Positions 58,981 through 64,000 of a stretch of 64,000 nucleotides of DNA are shown here, piece by piece. The position numbers and the translations under genes were made by a program. A model generated the notes under the pieces. The model was given only the letters and a program-made list of their open reading frames with translations, had not been told where the DNA came from and did not search any database. The stretch comes from Hyphomicrobiales bacterium. Its GTDB lineage: Bacteria > Pseudomonadota > Alphaproteobacteria > Rhizobiales > Rhizobiaceae. Numbering within the stretch: the stretch's first letter is position 1; the number at the start of each line of letters is the position of its first letter. The DNA is taken from NCBI GenBank assembly GCA_900471925.1, contig UCGV01000024.1, positions 62,001-126,000 of the forward strand, given 5' to 3'.

Positions 58981-60012
58981 CTATCGCTTCTGCCAGTTGC
59001 GGGGCGGGGCGGAAACCGAATTGCGCACCACGAGATCCGGCCGCAGCAGGATCTCCGTTTCCGCGGGCTGGCCATTGCCCAGCAGTTCCAGCAACAGCGC
59101 CATGGCCTGTTTGCCGATCGCCGTACGCGGCTGGCGGATCGTCGTCAGCGAGGGGCTCATGAAGACGGCCTGCGGAACGTCATCGAAACCGGTGACCGAA
59201 AAATCCTGCGGGATATCGTAACCGCGGGCGTTGAGGCCGATCATGACGCCGATTGCCGTCTGGTCGTTGACGCACATGAAGGCAGTGGGCAGCGTATCGC
59301 GCATGAAGAGTTGTTCCACGGCATGACGGCCGCTCTCGATCGTGCCGTCGCCCTCCAGCACAATACGTGTATCCCTCGCTACACCTGCGGCATCGAGACC
59401 GGCGTCATAGCCCTGCCGGCGGCGGCTGTGGGCCAGACGCGTGCGGGAATCGCCGATGAAGGCGATCTTGCGATGTCCTTCGGCGAGAAGAAGATCCACA
59501 GCCTTCCTTGCGCCTTCGATGTCGTCGACGCCGACATAGGGAATACCGCCGTTGAAGACAGGTTCGAACACGCCGACGCTCGGCGGCAGTTGCGCCGTTA
59601 CGGTCTGGTGGCCGAAGGGCAGGATGCCGGTGAAAAGGATCAGCCCGGCCGCCTGGTTGGAACTGAAGAACTTCAGATATTCGAGGCCGCGCTGCGCATC
59701 GTTCTGCGTATGGCCAATCAGAATGCCGTAGCCATGGGCACGCGCCTCATTCTCCAGGCCGATCAGGATGTTGGAAAAGTTGGGGTCACCTATATCGGGT
59801 GCCACGACCAGGATCATGTTGGAACGGCCAAGGCGCAGGCTGCGGGCCATGGCATTGGTCGTATAGCCAGTGATGGCGATCGCCTGGTTGACCTTCAGAC
59901 GTGTGGAATTGGCTACTTTCTCAGGCGTGTGGATTGCCCGCGAGACCGTCGCGATGGAAACCTCGGCGATCCGGGCGACGTCTTCGATTGTTGCGGGCGT
60001 GGAATTCGACAC
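58981..60012 (-). CDS. LacI family regulator of the ribose-type ABC operon
   Basis: A 343-residue LacI-type protein. The DNA-binding domain starts TIEDVARIAEVSIATVSRAI with the hinge helix ending SLRLGRSNMILVV, followed by a sugar-binding domain. I place the start at GTG 60012 (SNSTPATIEDV after the start), which gives the normal short N-terminus and has AAGG 9 bases upstream. The TTG at 60069 would begin inside a long inverted repeat and add cysteine-rich sequence. It is divergent from an ABC operon preceded by two identical-type operators, so it is the probable repressor. Confidence 0.88.
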   Translation of the reverse strand: MSNSTPATIEDVARIAEVSIATVSRAIHTPEKVANSTRLKVNQAIAITGYTTNAMARSLRLGRSNMILVVAPDIGDPNFSNILIGLENEARAHGYGILIGHTQNDAQRGLEYLKFFSSNQAAGLILFTGILPFGHQTVTAQLPPSVGVFEPVFNGGIPYVGVDDIEGARKAVDLLLAEGHRKIAFIGDSRTRLAHSRRRQGYDAGLDAAGVARDTRIVLEGDGTIESGRHAVEQLFMRDTLPTAFMCVNDQTAIGVMIGLNARGYDIPQDFSVTGFDDVPQAVFMSPSLTTIRQPRTAIGKQAMALLLELLGNGQPAETEILLRPDLVVRNSVSAPPRNWQKR

Positions 60013-60045
60013 GGGGGCTTGCCTTGGGCTGTCTTCGCCGCACAC

Positions 60046-60094
60046 TACACAGACTTGCCGAGAGGTCAAAGGCAGTCGCCAACAAGTCTGTGTA
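60046..60094. promoter_or_regulatory. Long inverted repeat upstream of the LacI gene
   Basis: TACACAGACTTG (60046-60057) and CAAGTCTGTGTA (60083-60094) are perfect 12-bp arms with a 25-bp spacer. The spacing suits two binding sites or an mRNA leader stem of the LacI gene. Confidence 0.5.
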
Positions 60095-60102
60095 AATCAA
60101 TG

Positions 60103-60118
60103 ATGTAAACCTTTACAT
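60103..60118. promoter_or_regulatory. LacI-type operator 1
   Basis: ATGTAAA-cc-TTTACAT, a perfect 16-bp inverted repeat, 60 bp upstream of the ATPase gene. Confidence 0.7.
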
Positions 60119-60123
60119 GCCTG

Positions 60124-60139
60124 ATGTAAAGGTTTACAT
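60124..60139. promoter_or_regulatory. LacI-type operator 2
   Basis: ATGTAAA-gg-TTTACAT, a perfect 16-bp inverted repeat 21 bp from operator 1 (two helical turns), so both sites face the same side of DNA. Confidence 0.7.
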
Positions 60140-60177
60140 ATGCCAACATAAGCGGATGGGAGCCGCAGGAGGAAGTC

Positions 60178-61701
60178 ATGACCGATACCGCAGAGGCTGC
60201 GCCAGTGGTGTTGTCCGCCAGGCGCATATGCAAGTCTTTCAGCGGCGTGCAGGTTCTTTTCAGCGTCAATTTCGATCTTCGCGCCGGGGAAATCCATGCG
60301 CTGATGGGCGAAAACGGCGCTGGCAAATCAACCCTTGTGAAGATCTTATCGGGATTCGAGCAGCCGACTTCGGGCGAAATCCTGCTCGACGGGAAGCCTG
60401 TGGTGCTGCCGCCGAATGGTGCGGCCGAAGCCCTCGGCATCGTCATCATCCATCAGGAATTCAATCTCGCCGAACATCTGACCGTGACTGAGAGCCTGTT
60501 TCTCGGGCGCGAGATCACGCATTTCGGCGTGCTTGACCGCAGATATATGCGCGCGGAAACGCGCCGCGTGCTCGATATGCTCGGTTCTCATGTCGATGAG
60601 AACGCGATGATCAGTTCGCTTTCCATCGCCGACAAGCAGATGGTTGAAATCGCCAAGGCGATCAGCCGTGATGCGCGCGTGGTCTTCATGGACGAGCCGA
60701 CGGCCGTGCTGTCGCGCGAAGAAACCAATATTCTCTTCAAGCAGGTGCGCAAGCTGCGCGATCAGGGCACAAGTTTTGTCTTCGTTTCGCACAAGCTCGA
60801 CGAGGTCATGGAACTGACCGACAAGGTAACCGTGCTACGCGATGGCCAGTGGGTCAAGACAGCCCCGACCTCCATCCTGGACGGTGAATCCATCGCGCAG
60901 TTGATGGTCGGGCGCGAGCTTTCCAGCCTCTATCCCGCCAAGGTGGAGCCCAATGTGGATGAAGAGGTGGTTCTTCGCGTCAGCGCGGTTTCGACCGGCT
61001 ATGTGCAGGATGCAAGCTTCGAGGTGCGCAAGGGTGAAGTCATCGGTTTTTCCGGGCTGATCGGCTCTGGGCGTACGGAGTTGATGGAGGCGATCGCAGG
61101 CTTGCGCTCGCGGCTCTCGGGCGAAGTCGTCATTCATGGCGAAAGCGTGCCGTCGGGCGATGCGCGCGCGGCCAATCGCGCCGGCCTTGCCTATATGACC
61201 AAGGACCGCAAGTCGAAGGGGCTGCTGCTCGGTTCGGGCATGATCGCCAACCTGACATTGCAGTCGCTTGAGCGCCACGTCAGCCATGGCTATTTGAGCC
61301 CCAGCAGCGAGGCGGCGGCTCTTGCCAAGGCCAAGCGGCGTTTCGATATCCGCGTTCGCGACGGCAATATCGTCGCCGGGCGCATGTCGGGCGGCAATCA
61401 GCAGAAACTGCTTCTGGCCAAGGTGATGGAAACCGAGCCTCAGATCATCATCATCGATGAGCCGACTCGCGGCATCGATGTCGGCACCAAGCAGCAGATC
61501 TATCATTTCATCTCAGCACTTGCCCGCGACGGGCGGTCGATCATCGTCGTCTCCTCGGAAATGCCTGAAATCATCGGCCTCTGCACGCGCGTCGCGGTGA
61601 TGCGCGAGGGCCGGATCGTCGGCATTCTCGAGGGGGATGAAATTTCCGAACAGGAAATCATGCGTTACGCCGCAGGGCTGAAGCGTCAGGCGGCTGCCTG
61701 A
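60178..61701 (+). CDS. Ribose-type sugar ABC transporter, double ATPase subunit
   Basis: A 507-residue ATPase with two nucleotide-binding halves like RbsA/XylG/MglA. The first half has Walker A GENGAGKST (residues 44-52) and Walker B VVFMDEPTAVL. The second half has the degenerate Walker A GLIGSGRTEL, a signature MSGGNQQKLLLAKV and IIIIDEPTRGIDVG. AGGAGG precedes ATG 60178. It is the first gene of an ATPase-permease-binding-protein operon under two LacI-type operators. The sugar could be xylose, ribose or another pentose or hexose. Confidence 0.92.
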   Translation: MTDTAEAAPVVLSARRICKSFSGVQVLFSVNFDLRAGEIHALMGENGAGKSTLVKILSGFEQPTSGEILLDGKPVVLPPNGAAEALGIVIIHQEFNLAEHLTVTESLFLGREITHFGVLDRRYMRAETRRVLDMLGSHVDENAMISSLSIADKQMVEIAKAISRDARVVFMDEPTAVLSREETNILFKQVRKLRDQGTSFVFVSHKLDEVMELTDKVTVLRDGQWVKTAPTSILDGESIAQLMVGRELSSLYPAKVEPNVDEEVVLRVSAVSTGYVQDASFEVRKGEVIGFSGLIGSGRTELMEAIAGLRSRLSGEVVIHGESVPSGDARAANRAGLAYMTKDRKSKGLLLGSGMIANLTLQSLERHVSHGYLSPSSEAAALAKAKRRFDIRVRDGNIVAGRMSGGNQQKLLLAKVMETEPQIIIIDEPTRGIDVGTKQQIYHFISALARDGRSIIVVSSEMPEIIGLCTRVAVMREGRIVGILEGDEISEQEIMRYAAGLKRQAAA

Positions 61702-61801
61702 CGCCGGAAAGGCGCGGCCAAAGGGGCGCGGCATGGGCGGGACCCGCGCGCGGGACAAACAATAGGCCCAGCAGTTATGGGACGGGAGGTTGGTTTTGGA
61801 C

Positions 61802-62806
61802 ATGAGTGTTAACGAGGAGACCAGGGAAATCCGGCGCAGATCCTGGCGTGACGTCGATCTGCGCGCGGTTGCGCCCTTCGCCGCACTGGCCTTGCTCCTC
61901 ATCGTGGGCGCGCTGGTCAATCCGAATTTCATCGGCATCACCAACCTGACGAATGTCGCGACGCGCTGTGCCTTCATCGCGATCATCGCCGTCGGTGCGA
62001 CCTTCGTGATCTCCGCCGGCGACCTGGATCTATCTGTCGGATCGATGGTGGCCTTCGTCGCCAGCCTGATGATCCTGCTCATCAATTCCGGCGTCATTGC
62101 CGACCCGGTTCTGATGCTGACGGCGGCCGTCGTCTTCGCCGTGGTTGCCGGTGCGCTCTGTGGCCTTGCAAACGGCCTCATCACCACGGTCGGCAAGATA
62201 GAACCCTTTATCGCCACGCTCGGCACGATGGGCATCTATCGCGGCCTGACGACGTGGTTGTCGCAGGGCGGCGCGATCACGCTGCGCTCGGCCGATATTC
62301 AGACGCTTTATCGTCCGGCCTATTTCGGCAGCATTCTCGGTGTGCCGGTGCCGATCGTGGTCATCCTTGCCGTCACTGCCGTTGCTGCCTTCATCCTCTA
62401 TCGCACGCGCTATGGCCGCCATGTTGTCGCCGTCGGCTCGAATAGTGATGTCGCGCGCTATTCCGGCATTGCGGTCAACCGGGTCCGCACGATCGCCTTC
62501 GTCATTCAGGGTCTCTGCGTGGCAATCGCGGTGCTGCTTTATGTGCCGCGTCTCGGCTCGACCTCGGCCACGACCGGTATCCTGTGGGAATTGCAGGCGA
62601 TCACCGCCGTCGTTGTCGGTGGCACGGCGCTGAAGGGCGGCGCGGGCCGTGTCTGGGGCACGATCTGCGGCGCCTTCATTCTCGAGCTCGTCGGCAACAT
62701 CATGCTGCTTTCGAACTTCATCAGCGAATACCTGATCGGCGCGATCCAGGGTGCAATCATCATCATCGCCATGCTGGTACAGCGGTCGCTGGTCCGCAAA
62801 TCGTAA
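61802..62806 (+). CDS. Ribose-type sugar ABC transporter permease
   Basis: A 334-residue RbsC-like permease with 8 to 10 hydrophobic segments. GDLDLSVGSMVAFVASLMIL is the conserved cytoplasmic-face motif of this group and VVGGTALKGGAGRVWGTICG the late one. GGGAGG at 61784-61789 is 12 bases from ATG 61802 and 6 bases from an in-frame TTG at 61796, so TTG may be the true start. It forms the homodimeric channel for the double ATPase. Confidence 0.9.
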   Translation: MSVNEETREIRRRSWRDVDLRAVAPFAALALLLIVGALVNPNFIGITNLTNVATRCAFIAIIAVGATFVISAGDLDLSVGSMVAFVASLMILLINSGVIADPVLMLTAAVVFAVVAGALCGLANGLITTVGKIEPFIATLGTMGIYRGLTTWLSQGGAITLRSADIQTLYRPAYFGSILGVPVPIVVILAVTAVAAFILYRTRYGRHVVAVGSNSDVARYSGIAVNRVRTIAFVIQGLCVAIAVLLYVPRLGSTSATTGILWELQAITAVVVGGTALKGGAGRVWGTICGAFILELVGNIMLLSNFISEYLIGAIQGAIIIIAMLVQRSLVRKS

Positions 62807-62893
62807 TTCAGGCCTGCTTCTCGAATTGGCCGGGCTATCCAGGGCACCCGGCTCAGAGTGGACAAGTCCCTGATATTTTTGGGAGGAAATAGC

Positions 62894-63841
62894 ATGCGCA
62901 AGCTCATGTTGGGTCTGGCGGTTGCGGGGGTGGCTTTTGCCGGCGCAGCCTACGCCCAGGACAAGAATTACACGATCGGCGTGTCCATTCCGGCCGCCGA
63001 CCATGGCTGGACGTCAGGCGTCGTTTTCCACGCCGAACGCGTTGCCAAGAAGCTGATGGCCGAACATCCGGGCCTCAACGTCATCGTCAAGACTTCGCCG
63101 GATGCCGCGACGCAGGCAAACGCCGTGCAGGACCTTGATACGCAGGGCATCGACGCGCTGGTCATCCTGCCGTCGGATCCGGATCCGCTGGTCAACGCCA
63201 TCAAGGAAGTCAAGGGCAAGGGCAAGTTCGTAGCACTCGTCGACCGCGCGCCGTCGAGCAACGACAATTCCGTGCGTGACCTCTATGTCGCCGGAAACAA
63301 CCCGGCACTCGGCGAAGTCGCCGGCAAGTACATTGCCGAAAAGACCCCGGAAGCTCAGGTCGTCGTCATCCGCGGTCTGCCTATCCCGATCGACCAGCAG
63401 CGCCAGGACGGCTTCGACAAGGGTATTGCCGGCTCCAAGGTCAAGGTTCTCGACCGCCAGTACGGCAACTGGAACCGCGACGATGCGTTCAAGGTCATGC
63501 AGGACTACCTGACGAAATATCCGAAGATCGACGTCGTATGGTGCCAGGATGACGACATGGCCGTCGGCGTTCTGCAGGCGATCGAGCAGGCCAAGCGTAC
63601 CGACATCCAGTATGTCGTCGCCGGCGCCGGCTCCAAGGACATGATCAAGAAGGTCATGGACGGCGACAAGCTGATCCCGGTCGACGTTCTCTATCCGCCG
63701 GCAATGGTCGGTACGGCAATGGAACTGACGGCTGCTGCGCTCTACGACCAGGTTCCGGTTCACGGCAACTACATCCTCGACGCAACGCTCGTCACCAAGG
63801 ACAACGCCAAGAACTTCTATTTCCCGGATTCTCCGTTCTGA
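62894..63841 (+). CDS. Ribose-type sugar ABC transporter substrate-binding protein
   Basis: A 315-residue periplasmic binding protein of the RbsB class (COG1879). The signal peptide MRKLMLGLAVAGVAFAGAAY ends AYA near residue 21. The mature protein begins QDKNYTIGVSIPAADHGWTS, and QDDDMAVGVLQAIEQA is the conserved C-lobe block. GGGAGG at 62880-62885 sets ATG 62894. It is the last gene of the operon and ends at a strong terminator. Binding residues are not clear enough to name the sugar. Confidence 0.91.
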   Translation: MRKLMLGLAVAGVAFAGAAYAQDKNYTIGVSIPAADHGWTSGVVFHAERVAKKLMAEHPGLNVIVKTSPDAATQANAVQDLDTQGIDALVILPSDPDPLVNAIKEVKGKGKFVALVDRAPSSNDNSVRDLYVAGNNPALGEVAGKYIAEKTPEAQVVVIRGLPIPIDQQRQDGFDKGIAGSKVKVLDRQYGNWNRDDAFKVMQDYLTKYPKIDVVWCQDDDMAVGVLQAIEQAKRTDIQYVVAGAGSKDMIKKVMDGDKLIPVDVLYPPAMVGTAMELTAAALYDQVPVHGNYILDATLVTKDNAKNFYFPDSPF

Positions 63842-63856
63842 TATCTGCTTTCATGC

Positions 63857-63888
63857 ATGCGCCCATTCGAAAGGATGGGCGCATTTTT
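63857..63888 (+). terminator. Rho-independent terminator of the ribose-type ABC operon
   Basis: ATGCGCCCAT and ATGGGCGCAT (63857-63866 with 63875-63884), an 8-nt loop and a run of T residues. Confidence 0.9.
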
Positions 63889-63954
63889 CATGCCTTCGGA
63901 CAAGTTGAAGCCAAAATGCGGCACGTACCTCTTGCCGATCCGTGGTGACCGTGA

Positions 63955-64000
63955 TTAGTTCCAGACCGCGTTGATTTCAGCCACCCGCTCAAATCCTTCG
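63955..64000 (-). CDS. C-terminal end of an unidentified gene running off the window
   Basis: On the minus strand an open frame enters at the right edge and ends EGFERVAEINAVWN before TAA at 63957-63955. The composition is protein-like and the position just beyond a terminator suits a convergent gene end. Only about 14 residues are visible, so no family is assigned and the call may be wrong. Confidence 0.35.
   Translation of the reverse strand, partial: EGFERVAEINAVWN

Overview
The window is high-GC chromosomal DNA of an alphaproteobacterium, most likely Rhizobium or a close relative in the Rhizobium/Agrobacterium/Sinorhizobium group. This rests on the dense ABC sugar and polyol uptake, an smo-type polyol operon with mannitol 2-dehydrogenase, an ExoD protein, SorC-, LacI- and RpiR-type sugar regulators, adjacent gltX and lysS, and DUF1328, DUF1345 and DUF2244 proteins. 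I see no rRNA, tRNA, CRISPR array, transposase, prophage or integrated element. Most codon usage looks native.

Layout. 1-5525: the 3' end of osmC, then a TetR regulator with an RND efflux adaptor and pump, introduced by a perfect 50-bp palindrome. 5546-9872: an NTF2-like protein, a GH20 hexosaminidase without signal peptide, a ROK sugar kinase and an ExoD protein. 9971-20050: a polyol catabolic region (SorC regulator, smoEFGK-type ABC transporter, mannitol 2-dehydrogenase, HAD phosphatase, FGGY pentulose kinase, RpiR regulator). 20283-28300: housekeeping and mixed genes (EI24/CysZ-like, VOC/TetR pair, endonuclease III, DUF2244, Ada-like methyltransferase, SorC regulator, transaldolase, DUF1345). 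27510-31334: an ECF sigma/anti-sigma pair divergent from a secreted MBL-fold, TPR and DoxX operon. 31374-33454: a 57-residue DUF1328 membrane protein, a TerC protein and a LuxR-type regulator. 33640-40307: a complete ydcSTUV-patD-like operon for polyamine or gamma-aminobutyraldehyde metabolism with a LysR regulator. 40487-46050: an unknown exported protein, AraC regulator, SDR, lysS and gltX. 46339-53215: an orphan TadG-like protein, second TerC protein, AraC and TetR regulators, and an EmrAB-type efflux pair. 53374-57220: LacI regulator, xylB and xylA. 57416-58924: AraC and cupin. 58981-63841: a LacI regulator divergent from a ribose-type ABC transporter.

The genes mostly form self-contained substrate modules: a local regulator beside a transporter and the first catabolic enzymes, feeding the pentose phosphate pathway (xylulokinase, pentulose kinase, transaldolase). 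Two efflux modules each sit next to a TetR gene and a palindromic operator.

The most interesting signal is in the 29111-29359 intergenic region. Two divergent copies of the same bipartite sequence, GGAATAA-N13-TCGRTCTAG, point one at the ECF sigma/anti-sigma operon and the other at the MBL-TPR-DoxX operon. This is what a self-regulated sigma factor with one dedicated target operon would look like. I do not recognise this module as a described system. Other notable signals are twin 16-bp operators in front of the ribose-type ABC genes, GGAAC-N16/17-CGTY (EcfG/RpoE2-type) candidates upstream of the DUF1328 gene and tal, and a long-range stem that includes the ribosome-binding site of the second TerC gene.
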